Below are positions 14,816-23,247 of a DNA stretch of 64,000 nucleotides, in pieces (position 1 is the first letter of the stretch; each line of letters begins with the position of its first letter). The notes below the pieces were generated by a model. The model was not told the origin of the DNA, searched no databases, and saw only the letters and a list, made by a program, of their open reading frames with translations. The position numbers were made by a program, and so were the translations under genes. Source of the DNA: Shewanella oncorhynchi (GTDB taxonomy: Bacteria; Pseudomonadota; Gammaproteobacteria; Enterobacterales; Shewanellaceae); NCBI RefSeq assembly GCF_012584455.1, contig NZ_JABAEB010000011.1, forward strand, positions 1 to 64,000. Reading direction: 5' to 3'.

Positions 14816-15498
14816 CTGCCAAGCAAAATACGAGCATGAAATCACTGCAGACCTTAATCCGCCAGCCGCTGGTTGGACAGGGCGCGCGGGTGACACAACC
14901 TGAGCCGACGGCGATGGATATGGCGATTGTGGACAGCGTGTTTAGCAAGTTGCGGGTGTTGTTTCCGGTGAGTGCGCCACGGCCTGAGGACGAAGCGACC
15001 CACAAAGGTGAGTGGCTTAAAACCTTGGCGGCGCAGGGGATTGCGAGCCGCGAGCAAGTGCAAGCGGGGCTGAATCGCGCTAGACGCGAGCAGGGCGATA
15101 GGCAGTTTTGGCCGACACCGCGCCAGTTTGCGCTATGGTGCCAACCCACGGCCTGTGATTTAGGGCTGCCCAAGTTAGAGGCGGCGTTTAAGGAGGCTAC
15201 GCGCCATTACCATCACCCCGACAAGCATACGTGGAGCCATAATTTGGTGCGCTTAGCGGTGCGCGAGACGGGCAGTTGGATGTTTGCGACTGGGCTTGAA
15301 AAGGATGTGTTGATGACGTTTGAGCGCAATTACAAAGTGTTGTGTCGGCGCTTTAGTCGTGGCGAGTTGACCGATGTTGAGTTGCCAAAGGCATTACCTG
15401 AAACGGTGACGCGGCCCACTGAGGCGGCAAAGGCGAAATCGATTATTGCTAATTTACGGGCAAACCTTGGGCTTAAGGGGGCAAACGATGGCTGCTAG
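14812..15498 (+). CDS. P-like replication protein (helicase loader)
   Basis: A 228-residue protein of the lambda P family should deliver the host DnaB helicase to the O-bound origin. Typical segments are the N-terminal MAIVDSVFSKLRVLFP (about 40-55), the W-rich FWPTPRQFALWC and the C-terminal helical part. It overlaps the O-like gene by 4 bp, the normal order for lambdoid replication modules. It overlaps the following recombinase by 11 bp. Confidence 0.82.
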   Translation: MTAKQNTSMKSLQTLIRQPLVGQGARVTQPEPTAMDMAIVDSVFSKLRVLFPVSAPRPEDEATHKGEWLKTLAAQGIASREQVQAGLNRARREQGDRQFWPTPRQFALWCQPTACDLGLPKLEAAFKEATRHYHHPDKHTWSHNLVRLAVRETGSWMFATGLEKDVLMTFERNYKVLCRRFSRGELTDVELPKALPETVTRPTEAAKAKSIIANLRANLGLKGANDGC

Positions 15499-16744
15499 CG
15501 GGGTTGAGATTGGTAAGTTGAACGATGCCGCGCTGCGCCGTTGGTTACGTGGCGGTTTGACGCGGGACTTTAGGGACCCGCAGTTTCCTGAGCTGCGTTT
15601 ACGGGCGACGGCGGATAGGACGAAGGCGAGTGTGCATTTGGTGATTAATGAGGGGGATAAGACGGTTTGGAAGAAGCAAGGCGTGTGGCCGAGCATGTGT
15701 ATTAAGACATTTTTAGCGGATTTACCTGTGATGCTGGCTAAGCGTAGTGCGGGTGCGGATGTGTTGCGCGGTGAGTTTGCGACTGTGACTGATTTGCTGT
15801 TGTGGTATGGGGATTATTTGGATGGTAATACGACGTTAAGCCCGAGCTGGCGCGATAACTGTAGGTCGATTATGCGTAAGCAGTTGTTGCCTAAGTTGGG
15901 GGATGTGGCCTTGGCTGAGTTGTCGTTTTTGGTGGTGGATAGTGCGTTGGTGAAGCTGATGCTGAATGAGGGTTATGCGCCGCATTATATTCGTTTGAGT
16001 GTGAATGTGCTTAAGCGGGCGTTGAGTTTGGCGGCTGATTTTAGGTTGTTATTGCTTAATCCTCTGATGGGGTATCGAGTGACGATGAGTTTAACCTTAT
16101 CACCTAAGCCTGATACGCGCTTGATGGAGTCGGACTTAGGGCCGTTGTTTATCGCTTTGCGGGATGCATTTATGCCGGTGGCGATGTTGTTTATGTTGAT
16201 GCTGATGTTTGGCACGCGCATTGGTGAAACCCGTTTGGCACGATGGGAGCATTTTGCGGGTGAGTTTTGGTTTATTCCTGCGGCGAACGCGAAGAACCGC
16301 CAAGAGCACCGGCTACCGTTAACGCCTACGGCTAAGGCGTTGATCCAACATTATTTACAGTGGCAGCTTAAAAATGTGGGTAAGCGGGCATTTTTGTTTG
16401 CGGGTGATGTGGGCGCTATTAGCCAGCGCACTGCGCATTATTGGAGTGAGACGATTCGGTTTAAGGAGTTTACCTCGCATGATTTGCGCAAGCTTTGCCG
16501 GACGATTATTCAAGACATGGGCGTAGATACTATGGTGGGTGAGCGGTTGCTTAATCATGCCTTGCCTGTGCTTTTGCGTACCTATGTTCATTCGACTTTG
16601 GATAAGGGCATGTTGAGTGCGCTTGATGCGTATCACGCGCATTTAATTTCGCTCGGTTTTAGTGAGGTTGCGCCCGAGATAATCCCTAGATCGTCTGCGA
16701 ATGTTGGGAGTGCTCAAACCCTTGGTGCGAGTGGGTGGCTGTGA
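15488..16744 (+). CDS. Second tyrosine recombinase, inside the replication module
   Basis: A 418-residue protein begins at ATG 15488 after AGGGGG, inside the end of the P-like gene. The catalytic set is visible: Arg in MFGTRIGETRLARW, then a Lys-containing AANAKNRQEHRLPL, then HDLRKLCRTI (His and Arg), LLNHA (His) and the tyrosine in LLRTYVHS. The N-terminal part reads like the DUF4102/integrase N domain. It is unlike the dusA-side integrase in sequence and in position. It could resolve genome multimers, act in recombination as lambda nin genes do, or be a captured integrase. Confidence 0.8.
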   Translation: MAASGVEIGKLNDAALRRWLRGGLTRDFRDPQFPELRLRATADRTKASVHLVINEGDKTVWKKQGVWPSMCIKTFLADLPVMLAKRSAGADVLRGEFATVTDLLLWYGDYLDGNTTLSPSWRDNCRSIMRKQLLPKLGDVALAELSFLVVDSALVKLMLNEGYAPHYIRLSVNVLKRALSLAADFRLLLLNPLMGYRVTMSLTLSPKPDTRLMESDLGPLFIALRDAFMPVAMLFMLMLMFGTRIGETRLARWEHFAGEFWFIPAANAKNRQEHRLPLTPTAKALIQHYLQWQLKNVGKRAFLFAGDVGAISQRTAHYWSETIRFKEFTSHDLRKLCRTIIQDMGVDTMVGERLLNHALPVLLRTYVHSTLDKGMLSALDAYHAHLISLGFSEVAPEIIPRSSANVGSAQTLGASGWL

Positions 16745-16799
16745 TGATCGTTGCATCAGCCTTACAAGAGTATGCAATAGCACAAATTAAGGTGGTTTT

Positions 16800-17018
16800 A
16801 TGAGCAATCGGTCAGCAATCATTCTAAAAACTGGGCGTGGTATTCGGGGCTTTAGTCAGCATGAAGTGGCTGAGATTTACGGAGTGGATCGCCGTACTTA
16901 TCAGCGATGGGAAAGCGGCAAAAGCAATGTTCCTTCTAACCATTTTCTTGCCATCTTGGATGATGTATTTCATTTATCGATTGAGCAGATCACGGAGGTA
17001 GCGAATGAGGCCAGCTAA
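16800..17018 (+). CDS. Small helix-turn-helix regulator
   Basis: A 72-residue protein has an XRE-type helix-turn-helix (GIRGFSQHEVAEIYGVDRRT, residues 14-33, then YQRWESGKSNVP). It overlaps the Q-like gene by 14 bp and is the last regulator before late genes. It may control Q expression. The target is unknown. Confidence 0.65.
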   Translation: MSNRSAIILKTGRGIRGFSQHEVAEIYGVDRRTYQRWESGKSNVPSNHFLAILDDVFHLSIEQITEVANEAS

Positions 17019-17385
17019 TTTAAGAGTGACATTGGTTGCTGATGGGCGAGATGACTTGGTCAACATGAAAGCCCTTCGTGCTGGGCTCAATGCCTGGGGG
17101 CGTTATTGGGCGTTCCAAGAACTCGGTAAAGGTTTCACTAATCGCAGTGCTTGCGATAAGTTAGGTGAGGTGCAAGTTTATGGATGTGCGTTGGTTAGGG
17201 AGTTGAGCGTTCCTAAGCAGGTGGTCCAGTTCGATAGGATGATTGAGCGGTTATCGCCAAACTGTATTAGGGCGATTCGTACCTGTTACGTGTGCAAAGG
17301 CCAGTGGGCATTGATGGGGTTCGACAGTAAGAAGTCGTATGTGTATTGGTTGAGAAGGGCAGAGATGGAATGCATTAATAATTGA
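17005..17385 (+). CDS. Q-like late antitermination protein
   Basis: A 126-residue protein fits the phage antitermination Q family in length, in its WGRYWAF segment (about 31-37) and in the C-terminal pattern of an invariant cell of LSPNCIRAIRTCYV and YWLRRAEMEC. It comes before the long untranslated leader and the lysis genes, exactly where Q acts. It should load on RNA polymerase at the late promoter and allow read-through of the leader terminator. Confidence 0.62.
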   Translation: MRPANLRVTLVADGRDDLVNMKALRAGLNAWGRYWAFQELGKGFTNRSACDKLGEVQVYGCALVRELSVPKQVVQFDRMIERLSPNCIRAIRTCYVCKGQWALMGFDSKKSYVYWLRRAEMECINN

Positions 17386-17460
17386 TTTTTAGCTAGCAAT
17401 TAGTATTTTGGTGATATCAAATTAATTTAAGCATGAAGAGGATTTGTTAAGGGTATACCT

Positions 17461-17964
17461 ATGAAGTATTTAGTAATTCTGTTATCACTTATTATTTCTA
17501 GTGTTTCTGTGGGAGTGGATGCGACCACTTTCTCTAGGGATGATCAATATATTCGCTTGGATTTGGCTCCGTTATGTACAGCTGATGGACAAGTTACCCT
17601 TACTCTTACTAATACATCTGGTCAAAAGTTATTTGTTGACCCTCACATAGCTGATCCTGCCCTTTTTGATTTAGCTAGAGCAAGGATGTATCTCAGAGGT
17701 ATGAATGATAATAAGCTTGTTAGTTTGAGTCCGTTAACTGAATATGTAAGAACTTCTGATTGGAGTGCATTGGCAGCTGGGGCAGTAATAACATATCCAA
17801 TTGATTATACCAAACACGCAATTTTAGATACTTCCAAAGCTTATAAATCTGGTGTTGAAATTCGGATGGACATTTTGCTTGAGAACGGGAAAAAAGTTGT
17901 CGTAAAAATTGATTCCGCATCTCTTAATAAATATGCCGATATTCAACCGGATTGCTTTAAGTAA
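17461..17964 (+). CDS. Secreted protein of unknown function (phage cargo)
   Basis: A 167-residue protein has a clear signal peptide (MKYLVILLSLIISSVSVGVDA) and two cysteines in the mature part (near residues 38 and 165) that could form a disulfide. The gene is AT-rich compared with its neighbours and lies between Q and the late leader, a usual site for cargo genes expressed in the lysogen. The mature part looks beta-rich. No family is recognised. Confidence 0.6.
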   Translation: MKYLVILLSLIISSVSVGVDATTFSRDDQYIRLDLAPLCTADGQVTLTLTNTSGQKLFVDPHIADPALFDLARARMYLRGMNDNKLVSLSPLTEYVRTSDWSALAAGAVITYPIDYTKHAILDTSKAYKSGVEIRMDILLENGKKVVVKIDSASLNKYADIQPDCFK

Positions 17965-18525
17965 TTTGCTGTCTTGGTACATCGATGAGTTGGAGTATGC
18001 TCATTAGGCATACACTCAATGTTAATACTCAATTGGTCTTTATCTTGGGGTGATTGCAAAACCATGATGATGTATGAAGCTATTTGAGATTAGATTAATG
18101 CCGATTGTGCTGAGTGGAGATGGACTCAATGGTGATGAGAATCGATATCATCAGGTCGGAGCGCCCCACATTTTTTCACGGGTCCTTTCGGCTGCCTTCA
18201 CTGCGGGGGCGGTGACGCGCAATGCTTCACTACATATGAGAATTTTGGGGAGGTTGGTTGTTGTTTTATGAGCCCCCTAAAATCTAAAGAAATTCAAGTA
18301 ACAAAATGTTAACCTATCATTTTGATTTATCTTAATTTTATTAAGTGTGTGCCTAGTGATGTTTGATGGTCATTTTTGCCGCCGAATATAACAACTTTGT
18401 CAGATCGTTTTTTGATCCTTCGATCATCCAGTTTCCCCTTATCTGAATTTTTTACGTGATGACCATTTTCTTGGCGTTGGGAATATGGTTCTCATGGTTC
18501 GTGTTGCCTACCGCTGAAAATAGCT

Positions 18526-18610
18526 AAATCAGTTAAGTGATAAGTAAAATGTAAATTCAGCTAAATGCTTTTATCACTCAAATCACTTAAGCGATAAGTA
18601 AAACGATAAA
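18526..18610 (+). repeat. Direct repeat pair, about 30 bp, 54 bp apart
   Basis: AAATCAGTTAAGTGATAAGT (18526, continuing AAAATGTAAA) recurs at 18580 as AAATCACTTAAGCGATAAGT (continuing AAAACGATAAA). The core CTTAAGCG/GTTAAGTG is partly palindromic. The repeats may be protein-binding sites upstream of the late promoter. Confidence 0.6.
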
Positions 18611-18659
18611 TCCTCTGTGATTAAGTTTTCACGTATCACATATTTACAAATTCCGAAAC

Positions 18660-18697
18660 GGCACTTTTGTCGCTTTATGCGGCACATTTGCCGCTTT
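18660..18697 (+). repeat. Tandem 17-bp repeat pair
   Basis: GGCACTTTTGTCGCTTT (18660) and GGCACATTTGCCGCTTT (18681) repeat at a 21-bp interval, two helical turns, with two mismatches. They lie 25-60 bp upstream of the late promoter candidate and could bind an activator or Q. Confidence 0.6.
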
Positions 18698-18721
18698 CAA
18701 GGCCCTTAAAATCGAGTACAT

Positions 18722-18750
18722 TTGTATACGCTTGCTAAGGTTACATTTAT
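18722..18750 (+). promoter_or_regulatory. Candidate late promoter (PR'-like)
   Basis: TTGTAT (18722-18727), a 17-bp spacer and ATTTAT (18745-18750) give a modest promoter. The terminator 25 bp further on would produce a short leader RNA, as at lambda PR'. The call depends mainly on position. Confidence 0.4.
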
Positions 18751-18774
18751 TCAGTCGCACGTTATTTCTCTGCC

Positions 18775-18800
18775 AAGGGCTCCTTTTAGGGGCCCTTTTT
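18775..18800 (+). terminator. Intrinsic terminator in the late leader (tR'-like)
   Basis: AAGGGCTCC pairs with GGGGCCCTT (one mismatch) around a 5-base loop, followed by TTTTT. It is about 240 bp before the endolysin gene, so late transcription must pass it, presumably with Q-dependent antitermination. Confidence 0.75.
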
Positions 18801-19039
18801 ATTTGGCGCTATTTCTTGTTCGCAAACATCCAAATAGCTGTTCGTTAGCTAACCCCCGCTGAAAAAAAAGCGGCCGCTGCAATGGTGGTCGTGGTGGGTA
18901 TGTGTTGCCGTGGTGTTTGACATGACCGCTGCGGACGTTGAAGGACACTAAAAACATCAGCTGTTAGAGGCGGCTACCTCACCGTTGATCTAACCGTTGG
19001 CCGCGCTAAGGCTAACCTCATTTTAAAGGAGACTGACCT

Positions 19040-19564
19040 ATGTCATTAAAGCAAAAGCTCATGGCACTGGGGCTTTCTTCTGCTGTCGCGCTGGCGGGGG
19101 CTAATTTGATTGCCCCCGCTGAAGCGCCGAACGGCGAGCCCATTCTGCACACCTATCTTGATCCTGTGGATATTATCACCGCTTGCTTTGGGCACACTGG
19201 CACCGAGCTTGAGCTAAACCAGTTTTTTAGCGAGCAGCAATGCATTGAAATGTTCGCCAAGGATTTAGGTAAAGCCGATCGCCAGCTGCGGCGGCTAACG
19301 TATCCGGTGCAACTTACTGAAGGTGAACACGCTGCTTACCTCAGTCTGATTTACAACTTTGGTGCGGGTAACTTTCAAACCTCCACCTTGCGCAAGCTGT
19401 TACTGCGCGGAGAAAGGGTGGCCGCTTGTCTCCAGCTCACCGATGCATGCGGTAAACACGGCTGTAATGGTTTTGTCTATGCCGCTGATATCAAGTTGCC
19501 TGGCTTAGTCGAACGCCGCAAAAAAGAACGTAAAATCTGCTTAAAGGATTTATATGTGGAATAA
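19040..19564 (+). CDS. SAR endolysin (lysozyme, GH24)
   Basis: A 174-residue muramidase cuts the peptidoglycan glycan strands at lysis. The N-terminus is a weakly hydrophobic signal-anchor-release segment (about 8-26, rich in Ala and Gly), which allows Sec export without a holin and release later. The catalytic E-8-D-5-T set appears as Glu33, Asp41 and Thr47 (GEPILHTYLDPVDIIT). GHTG and NFGAGNF are further family motifs. The ATG has a good AAAGGAG site. It overlaps the spanin gene by 11 bp. Confidence 0.9.
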   Translation: MSLKQKLMALGLSSAVALAGANLIAPAEAPNGEPILHTYLDPVDIITACFGHTGTELELNQFFSEQQCIEMFAKDLGKADRQLRRLTYPVQLTEGEHAAYLSLIYNFGAGNFQTSTLRKLLLRGERVAACLQLTDACGKHGCNGFVYAADIKLPGLVERRKKERKICLKDLYVE

Positions 19565-20057
19565 AATCATTAATGCCACTGGCTCGCTGCACCTGTATTT
19601 AATCGCAGCGCTCATCATAGTGATAACGCTACTTGGCCTTAGCCTGACCGCCGTTAAAGCTGACCTCGCGTTAAAAAACTCGCAGCTAGAAACCGCCGCC
19701 GTTAACCAGCGCATGCTGCAAGATGATCTCACGGTTGTTACCGATGAATTGCAAGTGCAGGCCATCGAACGTGACAGGCTTGCTAAGGATTACGCCTTTG
19801 CCTTAGCGCTCAATGAAAAAGCCGATAAAGCCAAGGCCGAGATTGATCGCCAGCTTGCTGATCAGCGAGAAGCCATTAAAAAACTAAGGACCTCAGCCAA
19901 TGAACAAACCCGAAGTTGGGCTAATACTGTTGTGCCTGATGATGTTAAGCGGCTGCTCAAACACGCCGCCTATTGCGCGCACCGTAGTCACCAAGCAGAC
20001 CCAATATGTACTACCGCCGCAATCATTAATGAGCCAGTGCCTGCCAGCCGAATGTAG
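19554..20057 (+). CDS. Rz-like inner-membrane spanin
   Basis: A 167-residue protein has an N-terminal membrane anchor (about 14-34, LYLIAALIIVITLLGLSL) followed by a long coiled coil (35-125, Ala/Glu/Gln/Lys-rich). This is the standard i-spanin form that bridges to the outer-membrane partner and fuses the membranes at lysis. The partner lipoprotein gene is nested out of frame in its 3' end. Confidence 0.85.
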   Translation: MWNKIINATGSLHLYLIAALIIVITLLGLSLTAVKADLALKNSQLETAAVNQRMLQDDLTVVTDELQVQAIERDRLAKDYAFALALNEKADKAKAEIDRQLADQREAIKKLRTSANEQTRSWANTVVPDDVKRLLKHAAYCAHRSHQADPICTTAAIINEPVPASRM

Positions 20058-20187
20058 TTCAGACGCTAATGCCGATCTGCCCGATTGCATCATTCAACTC
20101 TTAGCCGTGATCACCAAGTGTGATACCGATTTGCATAACATCGAAACATGGCGAACGGAAAAACAGCATGAACAATCCATACATTAA
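19900..20187 (+). CDS. Rz1-like outer-membrane spanin lipoprotein
   Basis: A 95-residue lipoprotein has lipobox LSGC with Cys19, then a Pro-containing mature part (SNTPPIARTV). The first 158 bp lie inside the Rz-like gene in another frame, as in lambda and P2-type pairs, and the rest extends beyond it. It should sit in the outer membrane and bind the Rz coiled coil. Confidence 0.82.
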   Translation: MNKPEVGLILLCLMMLSGCSNTPPIARTVVTKQTQYVLPPQSLMSQCLPAECSSDANADLPDCIIQLLAVITKCDTDLHNIETWRTEKQHEQSIH

Positions 20188-20503
20188 TGATGTGACCACT
20201 CAAAAATCGCTGACGTTTAGCGCTTATGTATCGTCGCTCATGAGCACAATTGGAGGTGCGTTTACGTTGAATGAAATCGCCATTTTGCTCGGGATATTCT
20301 TCGCGCTCGTCACCCTATTAGCCAACGTTTTTTATCAGGAGTTGCGCCGCCGCCGTGAGCAACGTCAAACAGATAAGGACGAACTACGCGCCCAAGAGTT
20401 ACACCGAGCGGAGATGCAGCTGAAAGCTGCACTGTTAAAACAGGTAGATGAACACCATGGCACGCATTCAACCATCACCACCCGAGCCTGTTCTACTGAG
20501 TAA
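20168..20503 (+). CDS. Holin candidate
   Basis: A 111-residue protein has one strong membrane helix (about 34-56, FTLNEIAILLGIFFALVTLL) followed by a highly charged tail (RRRREQRQTDKDELRAQELH is nearly continuous). This form matches small holins of the HP1/LydA kind. The start at 20168 is chosen because the longer frame lies within the Rz1 gene. It overlaps the terminase small subunit gene by 56 bp. A holin behind the spanins is less common but suits a SAR endolysin, which needs only membrane depolarisation. Confidence 0.6.
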   Translation: MNNPYINDVTTQKSLTFSAYVSSLMSTIGGAFTLNEIAILLGIFFALVTLLANVFYQELRRRREQRQTDKDELRAQELHRAEMQLKAALLKQVDEHHGTHSTITTRACSTE

Positions 20504-20990
20504 AACCGACCTATGCAAAAGCCTTGAGATCAGCACCCAAGCGTTTGATAAGTGGGACGTGCCAGTGCACAGCAAGCTCGGTCGCGTGTGTTTATACAAG
20601 ATGGCCGATGTGGTGGGTAACAGAGTCGCCAACGAGCGTAAAAAAACCATCACTAAACCCGATGAAGATGATCCCGATAAGCCAGATATGGACTACGAAC
20701 GCTGGCGCTTAATCCGAGCCCAAGCAGTTGGGCAGGAGATTAAAAACGAAAAAGACCTCAAAGAAGTGGTCGAAGTTAATTTTGCTACCTTTGTGCTAAA
20801 TCGCATTGCTGCGCAAATTGCCCCAGTGCTCGATCAAATACATATACGGGTAAAACGCAAATTCCCCGACATTCCAGAACGCACAATCGACGCTATCAAA
20901 GCGGAGGTGATTAAAAGCCAAAACACCGCCGCCGATCTTGCGGAGGGCATTGAGGGTTTATTAGATGAGTATATCGGCCGCGCAGATTAA
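20448..20990 (+). CDS. Terminase small subunit (Nu1-like)
   Basis: A 180-residue protein has an N-terminal winged helix (LLSKTDLCKSLEISTQAFDK, residues 16-35) like lambda Nu1, then an acidic linker (DEDDPDKPDMDYERW) and a helical C-terminus that contacts the large subunit. It should recognise the cos site during packaging. A second ATG at 20457 is also usable. It overlaps the large subunit gene by 26 bp. Confidence 0.85.
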   Translation: MNTMARIQPSPPEPVLLSKTDLCKSLEISTQAFDKWDVPVHSKLGRVCLYKMADVVGNRVANERKKTITKPDEDDPDKPDMDYERWRLIRAQAVGQEIKNEKDLKEVVEVNFATFVLNRIAAQIAPVLDQIHIRVKRKFPDIPERTIDAIKAEVIKSQNTAADLAEGIEGLLDEYIGRAD

Positions 20991-22962
20991 AAATCTGAAA
21001 GCCGCCGTTGCTGCTGGGCTGCGTTCGTTCTATCGCCCACCCATGCTCACCTGTTCTGAATATGCCGACGAGCACTTTTACATGTCGTCGGAGTCCTCTT
21101 ACACCGAGGGTAAGTGGGAAAGTTTACCGTTTCAAATTGGCATTCTTAATGCCATGGGTAACGACCAAATCAGCACGCTTAACTTAATGAAGTCAGCGCG
21201 TGTCGGTTACACCAAAATGCTGATGGCTAACGCTGCTTACAAGATTGAACACAAAAAGCGCAACGTGTTGATCTATCAGCCTCGTGATGGTCAAGCCAAA
21301 ACCTTCATGAAAAAGCACGTTGAAACGGCGATTCGTGACATCCCTGTTTGGCGCGCGCTTGCACCTTGGATGGGTCGCAAACATAAAGACAGCACGCTAG
21401 AAGATAAAATATTCACCAATGGCAAAACGCTGATGGTGCGCGGTGGTACCGCTGCAGCTAACTATCGCGAAATCTCCACCGATGATGTGATCTACGATGA
21501 GCTAGCGGGTTTTGATGAATCCATCGAGCACGAAGGTAACGCCACATCGCTCGGTGATACTCGTATCGAACTGTCGATGTTTCCTAAGTCGATTCGCGGT
21601 TCAACGCCTAAAGTGCTCGGTACCTGCCAGATTGAAAAAGCCTGCAGCGAATCACCGCACTATTTTAGGTTCAACTTGCCTTGCCCACACTGCGACGAAC
21701 TGCAGGATTTAAAGTGGGGTGGCCCTGAAGAACCCTTTGGGATTAAGTGGCATAAAAATGCCAAGGGTGAGCACGACCCAAGCACAGCCTATTATCTGTG
21801 TGAGCAATGTGGTTGCTGCATCGAAAACAATCAGCTCGACGATATGGAGCTGCACCCAAGCGCAGTTTGGATATGCGAAAACACCGGCATCCACACTAAA
21901 GACTTTTTAGACTTTTATGATGCCGACGGAAACGACATCACCACGCCGCCCAATATCTCGATTCATATCTGGTCGGCCTATAACTCGCTCAACAGCTGGG
22001 CGAAACTGGTTACTGAGTTCTTTAAAGCCAAAGGCGATAAAGAAAAGCTGCAGACTTTCGTCAACACTAAGTTAGGCCAACCGTGGGATAACGACAACGG
22101 CGAACGCTTAGAGTGGGAAGAATTAGCTAAGCGCCGCGAAATGTACCCGAGTGGCAAAGTGCCTAACTGGGTGGTGTATTTAACTTGCGGTATCGACACC
22201 CAAGATAACCGTTACGAAGGCCGTGTTTGGGGCTGGGGTGCGGGTAAAGAGGCGGCGCTAATTGACCGCTTTATTCTCCATGGTGATCCCGCTGATCAAG
22301 TGCTTAAAGACAAAGTGGCTGAGCGTATTGCGCAAAGCTATGCCCGTGCCGATGGCGTTGTGCTCAATATCGGCGTAGTGGGTTGGGACTCTGGCGGCCA
22401 CTACACCGATGACGTTTACGCTATGAGTAAAAAGCTTGGGCTAATGCGGGTTATACCCATTAGAGGTGCCAACGTTTACGGTAAGCCGATCGCCAACTTC
22501 CCCCGTAAGCGAACCGCCAAAGGTGTTTACTTAACGGAGGTTGGTACCGACAACGCCAAAGAGCTGTTGATGTCGATGTTGCGGATTGCCCCTGATGTTG
22601 ATGTGCGCAAGCCTGGTGCGATTCACTTCCCGTTAAACGAAGCGGTATGTGATGACGTTGAGCTGCAACAGCTCACCAGCGAACGCAAGGTTCCGGTGCG
22701 CCAAAACGGGCGGATCATCTATAAATGGGACAACCAAAAGCGCCGCAACGAGGCACTAGATTGTTTCGTTTACGCCCTAGCCGCGCTGTATATCGCGATA
22801 GAGAAATTCGGCATCAACCTCGACAAGCTTTCAAAAGTTACCCCGATCGCCATATCAAGCGACCAACCCAAAGAACCTAAACCCAAAGCCGCAAAACAGG
22901 CCAATGCGAATGCTGCTTACCTAAACGGTGGCGGTGGTGGCAGTTCTGGCGGTTGGCTGTAG
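20965..22962 (+). CDS. Terminase large subunit (GpA family)
   Basis: A 665-residue packaging motor of the lambda GpA family. The variant Walker A KSARVGYTK (76-84) is nearly that of lambda, Walker B is VIYDE (174-178), and a CPHC/CEQCG zinc-binding pair follows near 225-270. The C-terminal nuclease part begins at GIDTQDNRYEGRVWGWG with its acidic residues. Length is normal. The gene indicates cos-type packaging. Confidence 0.95.
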   Translation: MSISAAQIKNLKAAVAAGLRSFYRPPMLTCSEYADEHFYMSSESSYTEGKWESLPFQIGILNAMGNDQISTLNLMKSARVGYTKMLMANAAYKIEHKKRNVLIYQPRDGQAKTFMKKHVETAIRDIPVWRALAPWMGRKHKDSTLEDKIFTNGKTLMVRGGTAAANYREISTDDVIYDELAGFDESIEHEGNATSLGDTRIELSMFPKSIRGSTPKVLGTCQIEKACSESPHYFRFNLPCPHCDELQDLKWGGPEEPFGIKWHKNAKGEHDPSTAYYLCEQCGCCIENNQLDDMELHPSAVWICENTGIHTKDFLDFYDADGNDITTPPNISIHIWSAYNSLNSWAKLVTEFFKAKGDKEKLQTFVNTKLGQPWDNDNGERLEWEELAKRREMYPSGKVPNWVVYLTCGIDTQDNRYEGRVWGWGAGKEAALIDRFILHGDPADQVLKDKVAERIAQSYARADGVVLNIGVVGWDSGGHYTDDVYAMSKKLGLMRVIPIRGANVYGKPIANFPRKRTAKGVYLTEVGTDNAKELLMSMLRIAPDVDVRKPGAIHFPLNEAVCDDVELQQLTSERKVPVRQNGRIIYKWDNQKRRNEALDCFVYALAALYIAIEKFGINLDKLSKVTPIAISSDQPKEPKPKAAKQANANAAYLNGGGGGSSGGWL

Positions 22963-22991
22963 TTAATGCCAATAAAGCCAAGGATAACAGC

Positions 22992-23201
22992 ATGACCAAA
23001 ACCCAATGCCAACAGATGATCGATGCGTACTTTCAGGCTGAGCTTGATGTGTTGGCAGGCAAGCAAACCACGATCAACGGCAAGTCGATGACCACAGAGG
23101 ACCTAGGCGAAATCCGCAAAGGTCGGTTTGAGTGGGAGCGCCGATTAAATTGCTTTAGTCGGCCACAGGGCGGGGTTAAGTACGCCAGTTTCAACAACTA
23201 A
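22992..23201 (+). CDS. gpW-like head completion protein
   Basis: A 69-residue protein matches the small gpW head-tail joining family: MTKTQCQQMIDAYFQAELDVL and a GKQTTINGKSMTTEDLGEI beta-turn segment. The ATG at 22992 is the natural start; the longer frame overlaps the terminase gene. It is in the same place as lambda W, between terminase and portal. Confidence 0.75.
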   Translation: MTKTQCQQMIDAYFQAELDVLAGKQTTINGKSMTTEDLGEIRKGRFEWERRLNCFSRPQGGVKYASFNN

Positions 23202-23247
23202 GGCCGCATTAATAGGGCACTTATAAAAATATAAGTCGGAGCAACAC

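Larger units (their letters stand above)
17965..19039. other. Long late leader region without a convincing gene
   Basis: This 1,075-bp stretch holds two pairs of direct repeats (18526-18610 and 18660-18697), a promoter candidate and a strong terminator at 18775-18800. Short open frames exist (for example 18074-18271) but lack ribosome binding sites and protein-like composition. The region between Q and lysis genes normally carries the late promoter and its leader RNA. Confidence 0.6.

Noticed and set aside
14443..15173. Minus-strand frames opposite the O-like and P-like genes
   Set aside because: Both real genes have family motifs, proper starts and coupled overlaps; the opposite frames do not.
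18074..18271. 65-codon open frame in the late leader
   Set aside because: It has no ribosome binding site and an unlikely composition; the region is better explained as leader and regulatory DNA.
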